From: Campanula takesimana
Lineage: Eukaryota; Streptophyta; Magnoliopsida; Asterales; Campanulaceae
DNA: 64,000 bases
Assembly: GCA_026119855.1 (NCBI GenBank)
Contig: JAOWBW010000861.1
Location: 186,001-250,000, forward strand
Reading direction: 5' to 3'
Shown here: piece by piece, positions 21,337 to 33,626 of the stretch
How the letters are laid out: each line of letters opens with the position of its first letter
Numbering within the stretch: the first letter of the stretch is position 1
Notes under the pieces: generated by a model
The model's database searches: none
What the model saw: only the letters and a program-made list of their open reading frames with translations
What the model was told of the DNA's origin: nothing
Program-made: the position numbers and the translations under genes

Positions 21337-23997
21337 TACTTAAACAACTTTGTTCCTGGGCTAGTTATTAACATGGATTCTCTCAAAGGCGATGCAATTG
21401 GACGCAATATAATCAACCGCTTTGAGGCGTCCGAAATTCTCTCTCTAATCACCATTGCTCAAGACTATCATGTTCCAGTATTTGTGGACCAGTTCTTCGA
21501 CTCTGCAAAAGAAAAGTCCGAAATTCTAGATGATGGTTCCACAAATAAGTATCTGAAGGCTAAAGTGAGTAGCAAGATAATGACTATTGACGGGGATGAC
21601 ATTGTCAACATTCTGGAGCTGGAAGTAGAGGAAGGTCAGGCTTACCCTATCAAGCTAAGTTCTAAAAAGTTAAATGCTTTAGCTCGTCGATTGGTAAACG
21701 CAACCAACATCACCAAGGTCCCTCGAAAAGAATTTAATGAAGTCATGTATCACATCTGCCACTTGGTTGGCCAGACTATTTGTTGCAAAACTGGCAACAA
21801 GGCGAATCTGAATCATTCTCAGTGGGAGATGTCAGCTGCTATTTATTTGGGTAGATAAATGGATTGGGGTCAGATTATTTACAACTCCATTGTTGAAAAT
21901 GTCCGTGCGTATCAAGATGCTCGTGATGAAGGAAAGCCAAAGTATAGGACCAACACTAGGTTCATTACTTACCTCATGGCTCACATCAAGGAAATCAGGT
22001 CTGAGTACCTGAAAATGAAGGCTGATTTGGTTGTTCCTATCGCGAAGACAAAGATTTTCACTCGTGGCAACATGAAAGGCAACTTTAGGAACCAGTTTGG
22101 AGATTATCTCTACCAGAAGTATAGAAATGCTGATCATGTTGAACCTTATGAGCCACCAAAGTTCACAAAGCAAGCTCTTGCCGCACTTGGAGGAAATATT
22201 GATGACGAAGATAGTGATGATAATGAAGGAACTGAAGATCAAGAAGACTCTAAGAAAACCAAGGATGAACCAACTGTGGTTGCCACACCAGTAAAAGGAA
22301 AAGAGAAAGTTACCGCATCTCATTCGACCGCATCTGCAGGGTCTAGCAAACCTAACCCCAAGGCTGGTATCAAAATCAGAGAGACATCTGCCTCTCTTGA
22401 TAAATCCACTTCTACTTCACCCAAACCATCCAAAGCTGCCGCACCTTCAATCCCCAAGAAGCCAAGTAAGGTTGCCGCAGTCCCTCAAGCATCAAAACCT
22501 ACCAAGTTCTCTGTCCCTCTCAAACCATCCAAAGCTGCTGTACCCACTCTCACCAAATCCAAACCCTCTTCCACAGCAACTTCTGAGGGGGAGTCCCAAA
22601 AGAAGAGACATCACTCTCTTAGCCCTATCAAGACCAATCTCAAAAATGCTAAGGTAACAAAGCCTCAAGTCCTTGTTCCTTCCCCCACTTTTTCTCCTGC
22701 TAGTTCACCTCAAGATGAGGTTGATGTTGTTGTTCCTAAGGCTGCCGCAAAGCCAAAATCTAAAACTCCTCCTGCCGTATCAATGACCAAGGAACTGACT
22801 CTTGTGGATGAGAGTAGTTCTGAAGAGCAAGTTGAAAGTAGCTCTGAAGCTACTGAGGAAGTTTTTGCAGAGAAAAATCAAGATACTAATGAGCATGATG
22901 ATGAAGATATTTCTCCTGATGCATCTGATAAGGATGCTGCTGATAGTCCAACGTTTGAGCCCAAGGCTCCTGAAAAGACTGTTGATGTTGAAGTTGAGAT
23001 TCCTATCACATCTGTTTATCAGACTTTTGAAGGAGACCGAACTAAAGCCGTTGGTGATCTGCCTAAGTCACCTTGCTGCACTATTCCTCTACGGTCACCT
23101 ACTCCTCCTCCCGTTGTTCCAGTTGATCAAACTCAGTCGACCGCAGATCTGCTTGCCGCAGTGCAGCTGCTGGTCCAACACCAAAAAGAAACCAACTCTC
23201 AGGTCTCTTTTCTCACTTCTAACTTTATTGCACTCCAGTCTGAAGTCACTGAAATCAAGTCTACTCAAGCCTCTCTCCAGCATCATATTACCTTTCTTCC
23301 CTCTCAGTTGATTGATACCATTAAGGGGGAGAGTGAGTACATCACAAAGGCTATTCGTGACTCTCTCTCTGGATCAACAAGATCAAGTTCTGCCGCATTG
23401 ACATCTGCCGCTCCACCTCCTGCCGCACCATCTACTTTGCAGAATACCATCTCTAGTGACTACTTGAAAGAGGCACTCAGAATTTAAACTGATGCCCTAA
23501 ATAGATGTGTATTAAACGGTCTGGAGGAAGCTAGCAAAGAGCTATCCAAGGCTATGGGTGCTGATAAGCAGGAACTCAAGGATGAGTTAGGCACTGTGCT
23601 GGAAACTCTCAAGAAATCTTTGAAAGAACATTTATCTATTAACATGAATAAAGGTTTGATAGCTGTTGCTGAAAAGTTTGTACCCAAGATTCAAGCCATG
23701 ACTGCCGCGATGCAAGTGCAAACCAACAGGATTGAGATTGCCAACAATTGAATTGAGAGTCAATCTATGAAAATTGATCTCTTATCAAACAGGGTTAACA
23801 CGACATTGAACCGGCTGAGTCGTGGAATCACTCAAGGAGGACATGGAAGCTCTCAGGCTCAAGGAGAAGAAAATGATGAAGAGGAAGATGGAATCAGTGT
23901 TCCAATCATGATTCCTGGTCTACCTGCTCCTGCCTACCTCTTTCCATTCTCCTCAACTCTTTCTGATGTTGATGTCATTCAAGTTGATCACATCTAA
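21337..23997 (+). pseudogene. SIRE-1 downstream (env-like position) ORF
   Basis: One uninterrupted frame phase over ~887 codons with only three stops: TAA 21856-21858, TAA 23485-23487, TGA 23749-23751. The N-terminal ~250 residues look globular (VINMDSLKGDAIGRNIINRF; WEMSAAIYLG; MDWGQIIYNSIVENVRAYQ), like the plant-transposon domain found in such extra ORFs. The middle is Lys/Ser/Pro/Ala-rich and acidic. The C-terminal part is helical (LQSEVTEIKSTQASLQHHIT). I see no signal peptide or strong membrane segment, so calling it an envelope protein is not supported. At least ten CCGCA motifs, all in codon phase NCC-GCA, lie within it. Confidence 0.75.
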
Positions 23998-24416
23998 ATT
24001 TACCGTGCGTGAAGTGACCGCACTGGATATTTATGTTATGATGGCTATCTCAAAAACAATGTTTATTTTATGTTTGTTTTTATTTGGGTATGTGAGTTAA
24101 AACAATGCTCCTCTTTTGTTTTGTACTCCTTAAATGCTTGAATGCTTATCTCTTTATGGAGTATGTTATTATTGTCTGTGTTTGATGCATTTCTACCTCA
24201 CTATGATTATTTCTCTTGAAATGCTTCAAATCATATTTCTATCTTGCTAGGATTAGTAATTTTATTTTCTTTTTAGGATGATAGAAATCTATGACATTGG
24301 CTTAGTGTGTGCATTGACTTAGGACATGAACTTAATAAAAATTTATTCATTTGAAAACATGTTTTTACCAAGTACAATGAATTAGCATTTGTTATAGTAG
24401 GTAATGGTCTCAATCA
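23998..24416 (+). other. SIRE-1 3' untranslated region
   Basis: AT-rich, with one CCGCA motif at ~24017 and no ORF. It leads to the polypurine tract. Confidence 0.6.
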
Positions 24417-24429
24417 AATAGGGGGAGAT
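24417..24429 (+). promoter_or_regulatory. SIRE-1 polypurine tract
   Basis: AATAGGGGGAGAT ends at the first base of the 3' LTR. Confidence 0.88.
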
Positions 24430-25820
24430 TGTTGGGTATGATTATTATAAACCACTCCTATTACTTAATTTGATTGATCCCATGACCTAATTTTATCTTT
24501 TATGGACTTTAGGATATATTGTAAGAAGTTTCATACTTCATTTTAGTTAAGTCCATTTTTAGATAGTCTAGGCTTGTGAAGATTGGCTCCTCAAATTTCG
24601 AAGAAATTTATCTAAGGCAACCTACCTCACAAGTAACCATACTTTGAGCATTCACAAGTGACCACACCTGAATCAGTCACAAGTGACCGCACCAGATTCA
24701 CTTTCAAGTGATCACATCAGTGTTACTCTCAAGTGACCGCACCAAGCCACTCAAGTTGCCGCACTTGAAGTGACCGCAAGTCACTTAGCTTGCCTTATGA
24801 AGACCGAAGACTGAAGACTCAACTCAAGTTTGGTTAAACTTAACCATGGTCACACTAGTGTCCAAAGCATTGGTTAGTTTACAACGTTGCAAAATTCGAA
24901 ATTCAAATTTTGAATTCAACTGTCATCTAACGGTGTGATGGTACATTTGGACCACCACTACTCTGCAACAACAAGGACAACTCAGACTGAGCTCCAATTA
25001 GAATTCAATAGCTCATTGTCCTCCAAACTTGCTCCCCAAGATTTCTAACGGCTACCTCTCATTTCAAGGCTATAAATAGTCCTTGAGTTCTTCATTGAAC
25101 ATTGCTGAGATTCCAAGAGAGAAATTTCTATTGAAATACTTGGTGATTGAAGATCATATTCAAGATTTCCAGAATCCTTTGAATCTTCAAGCATTTGCCT
25201 TCAAATCTTCAAAGATCTCCAGCAACCTTCAAGAACATCAAATCTCAAGCCCAGCAACACTAAAGATTCATTAGGCTCTCAATCATATAGATTACATAGA
25301 GCTCTTGATTCTTACACACACACACCCCGATTGATCAATCACATAGATTACATCATTAGGGATACACTGGTCTAAGTCTAGGATTCGTTCTTCATAGAAA
25401 ATAGGTATTGATTCAATAATTCATCTTTGTAATCTGTACTCTCGAAGAATCAATATATATACCTCTATTCAAAATCCAAGACTGACCATCTTGGTAAAGG
25501 ACGTATATCTTTTAACAGATCGAACCTTTCCAAATCCTTGTGTCATTTACTTGCTGCTTTTACATTTCTGCAAATTTACTTTCATTTTATTCTTATTGTT
25601 CTTCATTGTTCATATTAATCTTGTTTGTCGTTTAGTGTTTGATCTTTTCATATATTCAACTTATTGTGAATTGTGTTTGTATGTTCAACTCAGCCTAAGC
25701 TAAAATCTGACTAACTTATCATTTACCAAAACTTCCAAGACACTATCTTTCAATCTCTCAACCTACCGCACCAAATCATCTTTTACCTACCGCACCCTAA
25801 GTTGCTGCACTCTACCTACC
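24430..25820 (+). repeat. SIRE-1 3' LTR, left part
   Basis: Matches 12557-13943 of the 5' LTR with scattered substitutions. It is broken after CTACC (25816-25820) by Tat-1. Confidence 0.95.
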
Positions 25821-27515
25821 TGTAAGGTCCCCGCCCCGGGAAAAGGAAGTGTCATCGGGATGGTTCTCAAACACAAAGGCTCACATTTAACGGAGTCGCC
25901 ACATTCGTTAATTATTTAACCCAACAAATGAAAAGGTTACGAGATTTGAGTTCGGAGGTCAGGTTACACTTTGGGAAGAAAATGGAAAAGTTCACCCAAA
26001 GTGCCTCGGTAAACCGAGTCTCCCTAGTTAGTTTTCAAAGTGTATGTGTGTGTGTGTATTTAACTAAAAAAGCTTCTGTCTGTTATCTTTATTTCAAAAC
26101 TTAACTGAAAAAGGGGCTGATTGATAAAAGTTATGGTGATCAGAGGGAAAAACAGACATTTTGCCCTCTGATGCCAAAGCAGCCGTACGCCTAGAAGGTG
26201 CATCCATGGGAATTTTACAGTTTGTTCAAAGACAGTTCAGTTCCAGGCAGAAACAGAGTATTCTGCTGAAACTGAATAGAACTGTCCTGATCTCAGTTTA
26301 TTCCAAACAAGTTATGAAGCTCAAATCCATCATTCCTATGCTTGATGACCATCACTTAGTCCCCAAAACAAGTATTTGGGTGTGATCAAAAGCAATCATT
26401 GGAGAAAATTAAGAAAAAGGTGATAAACATGCTCTTGGGGCCAAAATGACCATTTGGTGATCAAAGATTGGAACCTTGTCACCAAAATGGCATTTTATGG
26501 ATTAATAACCTTTAAGGGACTAAAATATTGATATAAAGTTTGAATCTTTGTGACCCAAAATGGGACTTTTAGGCTAAATCAAAGGAGAGGATGATGAACA
26601 CTAAAGTTTCATCACCTCTCATGATCATCAGAGCCATTCTTTCAATTTAAGCAAAAAGACTTGAACTTTCACCACAATAGTGGATCCTCAAGTCCAACAT
26701 AACCTTGGGACAACATATTTTGACATAAAGACTTTATCTTTATGACCCCAAAGGGGGATTTGAAGCTAGATCAAGTGTTGGGTGATAAAGATGGAAACTT
26801 TATCATCCAAATGATCATCATAGCTTAAAAGTGAACAAGATAAACAACAAGAACATCATTTATAACAAGAATGTTAATGAACAATCAACAAGCTATGATC
26901 AAGCTAGGTTGAACCTCTTCCACACAAAGTGTGGAGGGCACCTTTGATCATCTCATAGCTTGGACTAAGAAATGTAAATAGTAATAGATATATATGTATA
27001 TTGCTTGAAGGGACAAGACTTGCAAGAATTTAAAGGATGCTTGAGGTGGACAAGACTTGCAAAATGTAAAGATTAACAATAAATAGCAAGATAAAAGATA
27101 AAATAGAGTTCTTAGATGAAGAGAAGGGAGGGGGAGAAGGTGGCTTTACCTATCTTGGTTTAGGCCAATCTTCCTTTCTCTCTTTCACTCTTTGTTCACT
27201 CTTAACTCACACTATCTGAGGTGAATCCGGCAGAGTAACCTTAATTCTAATGTTTCTCCCCCCTGAAATGATCAGCAAGGGGTTCTATTTATAGGGACTG
27301 AGGGTGCCCAAACCATCCGTACGTCTTAACCCCTCAAGTACCCAAACCATCCGTACGGCTCAGCTTGGCGAGCTTCTGGATTTTTCCAATTTTTATACCA
27401 GAGTAGTCCTGGAATTTACAGTTTATCCTAGGGAGGTCTTGGCCTATTAGCTTATACCTGAAATGGTGCTAAGGCTACCTCTAAGTTTGGTCAATTTCAG
27501 ATTGGGGTACTTACA
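25821..27515 (-). repeat. Tat-1 3' LTR
   Basis: Copy of 36100-37794. Contains a mutated AGCCGTACGCC (from 26181) and two ATCCGTACG copies (from 27315 and 27349). The short ORF 26161-26385 is present in both LTRs and is not regarded as a gene. Confidence 0.94.
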
Positions 27516-27527
27516 GAGCCCCTCGGC
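27516..27527 (-). promoter_or_regulatory. Tat-1 polypurine tract
   Basis: The minus strand reads GCCGAGGGGCTC directly before TGTAAG. The same block precedes the Tat-2 LTR at 58917-58928. Confidence 0.65.
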
Positions 27528-27837
27528 AACGTCGCTTCGGAGGAGCGGGGTTGTCGATAAAAATAAGCATCCCAATCCGACGGGACGATGGCTTTAACCG
27601 ATTTTGGTTGTATGGCTGGACCTAGTGGTATAGGATTCCTACGTATCCCGTTTGCGGGGAATCAAGCTGGTCGTAGTTCTGGGGTGAGAGATTTTAAGGC
27701 TGCTCAAACCAACGGGTGACTATTCAAAGTCGGGTGAGGAACTTGGCGTCTCGAACCTAAGGTTGTAGGGGAATATTTGTCATTCTCTCCTAAAGGAATG
27801 GGCATGACTATTTGGCGAGTTCAGAGGCGGGATATGG

Positions 27838-28050
27838 TCAACTCGGTTCTATGGTGAGGGTTGACTTGCTGTGGATAGGGTCAACTTGGCTCTATGGAGA
27901 AGGTTGACTTACACAAGACATGGTCAACTTGGCTCTATCAGAGAGGGTTGACTCATACGGGACATGGTCAACTAGGCTCTATCGGAGAGGGTTGACTTAC
28001 ACAGGACATGGTCAACTTGGCTCTATCGGAGAGGGTTGACTTACATGGTC
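27838..28050. repeat. Short tandem array (~43-60-bp units) in Tat-1
   Basis: About five units based on GACATGGTCAACTTGGCTCT and GAGAGGGTTGACTTACAC. Part of the untranslated region next to the 3' LTR. Confidence 0.85.
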
Positions 28051-28067
28051 GGACTTACGAAGGACGG

Positions 28068-29135
28068 CCGGGACAAAGGCTCTAGCCTATAATGACTATT
28101 CTAAGTCAAGGCTTGACCGGGGTCAACTCCATCTTTGGGGAGTTTGACGGGAAAACTGGTCTTACGTCCCTCTAAGGACTACCGGGATAAAGGCTCTAGC
28201 CTAAAATGACTATTCTGAGTCATAGCTTGACCGTGGTCAACTCCATCTTTGGGGAGTTTGACGTGAAAACTGGTCTTACGTCCCTCTAAGGACTGCCGGG
28301 ACAAAGGCTCTAGCCTATAATGACTCTTCTGAGTCATAGCTTGACCGGGGTCAACTCCATCTTTGGGGAGTTTGACAGGAAAACTGGTCTTACGTCCCTC
28401 TAAGGACTGCCGTGACAAAGGCTCTAGCCTATAATGACTATTCTGAGTCATAGCTTGACCGGGGTCAACTCCATCTTTGGGGAGTTTGACGGGAAAACTG
28501 GTCTTACGTCCCTCTAAGGACTGCCAGGACAAAGGCTCTAGCCTATAATGACTATTCTGAGTCATAGCTTGACCGGGGTCAACTCCATCTTTGGGGAGTT
28601 TGACGGGAAAACTGGTCTTACGTCCCTCTAAGGACTGCCGGGAGAAAGGCTCTAGCCTATAATGACTATTCTGAGTCATAGCTTGACCGGGGTCAACTCC
28701 ATCTTTGGGGAGTTTGACGGGAAAACTGGTCTTACGTCCCTCTAAGGACTGCCGGGAGAAAGGCTCTAGCCTATAATGACTATTCTGAGTCATAGCTTGA
28801 CCGGGGTCAACTCCATCTTTGGGGAGTTTGACGGGAAAACTGGTCATACGTCCCTCTAAGGACTGCCGGGATAAAGGCTCTAGCCTAAAATGACTATTCT
28901 GAGTCATAGCTTGACTGGGGTCAACTCCATCTTTGGGGAGTTTGACGGGAAAACTGGTCTTACGTCCCTCTAAGGACTGCCGGGAGAAAGGCTCTAGCCT
29001 ATAATGACTATTCTGAGTCATAGCTTGACCGGGGTCAACTCCATCTTTGGGGAGTTTGACGGGAAAACTGGTCTTACGTCCCTCTAAGGACTGCCGGGAT
29101 AAAGGCTCTAGCCTATAATGACTATTCTAAGTCGA
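28068..29135. repeat. 114-bp tandem array in Tat-1 (about nine units)
   Basis: Units share GACAAAGGCTCTAGCCTATA, TCATAGCTTGACCGGGGTCA and AAAACTGGTCTTACGTCCCT, recurring every 114 bp with few differences. Because 114 is divisible by three, the minus strand stays open for 280 codons as a 38-residue repeat (MTQNSHYRLEPF...). I read this as a by-product of the period, not as a protein. Tat-lineage elements are known to carry tandem repeats in this region, and some have seeded satellites. Confidence 0.93.
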
Positions 29136-29239
29136 GGTTTTGTGCTCATACTAGGCAACAATGGATCAAAGGTCAATGGGCTTACGTCTCTAAGGGACCG
29201 CCTATGATGACTATTCTAAGTCGAGGTTTTCTTAACCTA

Positions 29240-29400
29240 AAACCGACCACTCTAGGGGAAAAAGGTCTTAATTTAAAGGGTCACTCTGGGGACGAAGGGT
29301 TTTAACCTAAAGGGTCACTTGGGGGACGAAAGGTTTTAACCTAAAGGGTCACTCGGGGGACGAAGGGTTTTAACCTAAAGGGTCACTCGGGGGACAAAGA
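29240..29400. repeat. ~36-bp tandem repeats in Tat-1
   Basis: Four units of TTTTAACCTAAAGGGTCACT followed by CGGGGGACGAAGGG. Confidence 0.88.
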
Positions 29401-32379
29401 TTTGGTCAAACCTACACTGCAGGATGGTTGACACATTTTCTTGATACCGGGAAAGAGCCTAGGGGTGCCCTTCAAGACTCATTGTGGACAAAAAGGGTAC
29501 AAGACTTTGGAAAAATCATTTTGAGGGGAGATCAAAAACATTTTGCTTGAAACATTGTCTTTGATAAATGATGCCAAATGGCCAAATTTGAAAATGCTTA
29601 CTTCTAAAGGAAAATCTTTTAACGAAACATGTTTAGTCAAATTTTGGTTTTAACTTAACCGCGAGGTTTATATGCATAAAGTCCTTTTGAGCTTTGTCCA
29701 TTTCTTAGGAGCGGTCGGGAGTAGAGAAATCTCTTGTTGTCGATTTCGGGGTAGCCCCATATCCTTGTTCCTGTTGATGGCGGCGTAGCCCCAATGTCAT
29801 TGAATGTGTCGGAGTAGCCCCATGTCCTTGTGGAGGTAGCCCCAATGTCGTCCTCTGACTTTTGATGTTGGCATGGACCCGTTGTCGTCTCGCGGCCTTT
29901 GATGACGTTAGGAACCCATCCCTTTTTTCATGGCGCACCCTTTCTTTTGCCTAGGCCGCCCTTTCGGGTTTTCAACCTAGCCGGCATCTCTTTTGTGTCT
30001 TTTATGGCACACCCTGTTTTTTGCCTAGGCCGCCCTTACGGGTTTTCAACCTAGCGGGCTACTTTTTTGGTGCCTTTCTTTTTTTTTTTTTATTTATAAG
30101 TGATCCAGCCGACTCGATAGAACGGGGACTTAATATATCTTTTGGAGGAGACATGCAAGGGCCTTTATTTAGGCGGGAGAGAGTCCCTTTATTTTGGTGA
30201 ACAATGTATTATCATGGAACGGGAGGAAGCCCTTGCTCGACAGAATACAAGTGTTTAGCTCTTTCCTAAGATGTAGAGAAGAAGACTTGTTGAGACATTT
30301 GAAACTTGCCCTAGTTAATAACATCAAATGATTGCTGGAATGGACCATGTTTATTATTAAGTCAAGATTATAACAAGCAATTAGCCTTAACATGTATAAA
30401 TGTTGTGATCAATTGAGATTAAGATTCGATCAATGGCAAGATCAAAAGGTGTTTATGGGGAGATTGGTCATTATCTGGGAAATTGGTCATTGATGGGACC
30501 AAGGGAAGAGAACCGGGTCATTTTGGGAGGATCGAGGATTGATGGATTCATTTCATGCTGTGACCGGACCCGAAGGTTGCCTACGTTCCCCTCAGTTTGA
30601 GGAGCCTAGGTCACCGTAGTTCGGCCGTGGGGCCGTCTTTTGCTGGGGTTGGTGTCTTTTCGAAGGATGTTATTGCTTTGCTGATGTAGATCGCTTTTCT
30701 TTGCGGTGAACTCCTCGGGTTGTTCTTTGAGGTGGACTTTTGCAGTGAACTTGGTGAGCTTTTGAGGTAAACTTCGTCTTTGCCAATATTCATTTCCTTT
30801 CTTTCTTTCCATTATCCATTTCTTTCTCTCTTATCATTTTTTTAGAGAGGGGGGAAACATTAGCCCCAATTCGCTATCTTGGACATTGGCTCATTTGTAG
30901 CCCCTTGGTGGAATTCTGCCACTTCTTACTTTGACTTTTGAAGATCTGGGAAGTCCTTTGCTTGGTTGCGCACGCGCGATCGTGGTTGAATCTTGGTGGT
31001 TGAGCAACAACATCCTTGCCTTTTCATTGTCTCGGGACGCCTTTGATGCGCATCAAGGATTTGTATAGGAAAGGTGTATCGGGTTGTGTATCGGGGTAGT
31101 GTATGAGGGAAGATTTGCCATTGATGGTTTCTTCATGCCAATTGATCACAACATTTATTCATATCAAGATTAATTGTTTGCATTTAGCACTTTTCATTTG
31201 TGTTAGGTCCATTCATCCTTAATGAGTCGTCATTGACTAGTATGCTTAGAAGTCAATTCGTCATTTTGGGGACGTAGCAATCAATTGATGATAACAAGCA
31301 AGGCAATTTCAAGAGTAAACGTATATTGCAAATAATGTCTCAAGTCTAGAGAGAAGAGAAGGAAAATGACTCTTTTATTTAGATAACTTTGTACATACAT
31401 GTCCAAGTGCGGAACTCTGTAAAAATAAAAAGACACAGTCCAGAATGGACTCCTTTTTTCTTTCTAGAACCTACGAGGCTGGAAGACTCACATTTTTTTA
31501 TTTTTTATTTTTTTAAGGATGGGTTCCCATGAAGCACGATGATCCATTTTCTTCCACAGTTGTTGGAGGGGTTGTCGGCGGCATATTCCATGTCTTCCAC
31601 GAGGAACTCAGGTTCCATGTCATCAGGAAAGATGTCGCGAGGCCTCGACTTGGCTTGGCGTTGCAATTGCCGGGGTCGTCTACTTATGAGGGCGAGTTGG
31701 GAGCTTGCCTGTTGGCCAAGCCTTTTGATGATGTCCCTTCCAAAGTGCATGACCTTCGTGTATGGCATTTGGCAAGGGCACAGTCCTCCCTTTGGTGTAG
31801 CCGCCTTCGGGCTCCTGAAGCTCGGGCCTCTTCTTGTGGACGGTGTCCCAATTGTTTGATCTTCTGGCTCATGTGTATGGTTGTCTCAGACACCAATTCG
31901 GAGGTGGGCTCCTTGGTCGATGTTTTCAGTGGACAAAACCGCAAAGGACTTTAGCACATTTAAACCCCGAGGTGAAATCATAACCATGATTTGAGAAAAA
32001 TGCTTCATTATCAGATTAGCTTTATATGAAAAACTTGATCTTTTAAGATTTATTTATTTATCTTTTTATTTTTTATTTTTTTTTAAAAGACACACTTTTT
32101 GTTTTGGGTGAAAGACTCACACACACAATTTTTTTTGTAAGCTTTTGACAAGGCAAAAATGACAATAATAATCTTATTAAGAGAACTGACAATGGGCCCA
32201 AAATGGTCACCACATGGCATCAGCCGGGGAGTCAAGACTTTAACCAAACCTAACAGACATCTTAACCGACTTTTCCTAAAGACTTATCACACATTCTAAC
32301 AATGGACTTCGACTCTTCCTAAAAGGGGCGACGGAAGGGGTTTTGAAGCTCATCCTCTGTTACGAAAACCACAGCACCA
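29401..32379 (-). other. Tat-1 non-coding region between gag and the 3' arrays
   Basis: No conserved protein domain in any frame. It holds two copies of a block with GCCTAGGCCGCCC and CGGGTTTTCAACCTAGC (29950-29995 and 30020-30058), a long hairpin with CCTACG/CGTAG arms (30577-30622) and a T/A-rich tract near 32060. Minus-strand ORFs at 31505-31944 are unidentified and could be remnants. Confidence 0.5.
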
Positions 32380-33330
32380 TCAATTTCCCAAACCGGGGAT
32401 TTCGAGCTTTCCTTGCGCGATTAACTTCCGGATGACGCATTTCAAGGCAATGCAATCGTCGGTGTCGTGCCCATGGTAGTTGTGAAAGGCACACCATTCA
32501 GTTGTGTCGAGACGCCCCTTGGGGTTTATGGGTTGGTAGTTGACAAGAGGCTTCGCAAGGCCTTTCCTAACCAATTCCTCAAATACCTTGCTTATGGGTA
32601 TTCCGAAATCCTCGTGCTTTGTGAAACGGGGCTTAGCTAGGCCTTTGGCTTTTCTTTCATTGCTGACCGGAGCGTGGTGGGGATGAGAATCATCGCTACT
32701 CAATGCAAAGGGGTTCCCATCGAGTGTCCTTTCAAAGTTAGCTTCCATTTGCTTTCTCTTTCTCAACGACGTACCCGACTGAGGTGCAACATGAGGATTC
32801 TGTGGAAGTGCATGGGTGTAGGCATACCCTTGGTTGCTTGCAGGAATATACATTGGAGGCATGCAAGGAGCTTGTGTTCCAAAAGGTCTGGGATTATAGA
32901 AATGATACGGGCCACCCCGGAATCTCATCGGAAAATGTGGTGGAGGCAAGTTAGTGATGCCTGGTCGGGTATCAATATATGGTTTAAACAGTGACTGATC
33001 TCTGGTGACTTGGTTGATGGCATTGAATCGAGAAGGGATACGATTGGGAAGGTGTTGTGAGTATGATGCTTGAGGCGCAACTGGTGTGATCAGTGGTTTG
33101 CAGGCCTTTTGAGTGGGCTGCGTTTTGGGTTTTATAGGAGGTGTCTTATGGGAGGTGTTGGATTTGGGATGTGGCGGAGTGAGGAAGATTTGAGTGAGAG
33201 GTTCGTTATGGATGACGGCGTGTTTGGGCGAAGAAATGGAGGTCTTGGTATTTTGGTGAGATGGAGGGGGCAATTTTTGGTTACAATCCGGAGGTCGGGT
33301 AGCTTCCACCCTTTCATTGTGGTTGGTCAC
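32380..33330 (-). CDS. gag: Tat-1 gag-like ORF, C-terminal zinc-finger part
   Basis: The minus-strand frame is Pro/His/Asn-rich and low-complexity over its first two thirds. It ends in a conserved module: FGIPISKVFEELVRKGLAKP, then WCAFHNYHGHDTDDC (Cys-His-His-Cys zinc-finger spacing), then ALKCVIRKLIAQGKLEIP. This module is the C-terminal signature of Tat/Ogre-type gag proteins. The upstream capsid part was not recognised, so this is a reduced or fragmentary gag. A further minus frame at 33327-33626 overlaps its start and may encode the preceding segment. Confidence 0.72.
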   Translation of the reverse strand: MTNHNERVEATRPPDCNQKLPPPSHQNTKTSISSPKHAVIHNEPLTQIFLTPPHPKSNTSHKTPPIKPKTQPTQKACKPLITPVAPQASYSQHLPNRIPSRFNAINQVTRDQSLFKPYIDTRPGITNLPPPHFPMRFRGGPYHFYNPRPFGTQAPCMPPMYIPASNQGYAYTHALPQNPHVAPQSGTSLRKRKQMEANFERTLDGNPFALSSDDSHPHHAPVSNERKAKGLAKPRFTKHEDFGIPISKVFEELVRKGLAKPLVNYQPINPKGRLDTTEWCAFHNYHGHDTDDCIALKCVIRKLIAQGKLEIPGLGN

Positions 33331-33626
33331 CTTGGTGAAGGGCCCATCAATTTGAAACAGAGCTGTAACATCTCTTTGCCTCGTTGACTTATCAGACGGA
33401 GTTTGCGTTTATCTGTGATGACTTCTTTCTCAGCCCCGAGGGTTTCTGAAGCTTGGAACAACTCTTCGTTCGTTGGGCCATCCGAATTATCCGTGGCGTC
33501 ATTTCTCAAGCTACTATCTACTGAAGTGATCTTTCTGAGGTACCGGATCAGAGAGGTTGTAGTGACCGGGGAACTTTCTGACTCCACACACACTAGGCGG
33601 CGACATGATGCTCTCTTCCACTTCAT
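33327..33626 (-). CDS. Unidentified ORF upstream of the Tat-1 gag module
   Basis: A minus-strand frame of 99 codons (MKWKRASCRRLVCVESESSP...) overlapping the start of the zinc-finger ORF by four bases. Acidic and Ser/Thr-rich in the middle, with no domain recognised. The overlap suggests a single protein separated by a frameshift, or two short ORFs. Confidence 0.35.
   Translation of the reverse strand: MKWKRASCRRLVCVESESSPVTTTSLIRYLRKITSVDSSLRNDATDNSDGPTNEELFQASETLGAEKEVITDKRKLRLISQRGKEMLQLCFKLMGPSPR

Noticed and set aside
22097..23311. Overlapping ORFs in other frames of the SIRE-1 extra ORF
   Set aside because: Shadows of the long frame with biased Leu/Lys/Pro composition.
21337..23997. 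Reading the extra ORF as a viral envelope protein
   Set aside because: No signal peptide, no clear membrane anchor, no cleavage or glycoprotein pattern; only the position is env-like.
26161..26385. 74-codon ORF repeated at 36440-36664
   Set aside because: It is the same stretch of the two Tat-1 LTRs; no domain, and LTR sequence explains the duplication.
28179..29021. 280-codon minus-strand ORF of 38-residue repeats
   Set aside because: It coincides with the 114-bp tandem array; a period divisible by three keeps frames open without selection.
27838..29400. CRISPR-like spaced repeats
   Set aside because: Eukaryotic retroelement context, head-to-tail units without unique spacers, and no cas genes.
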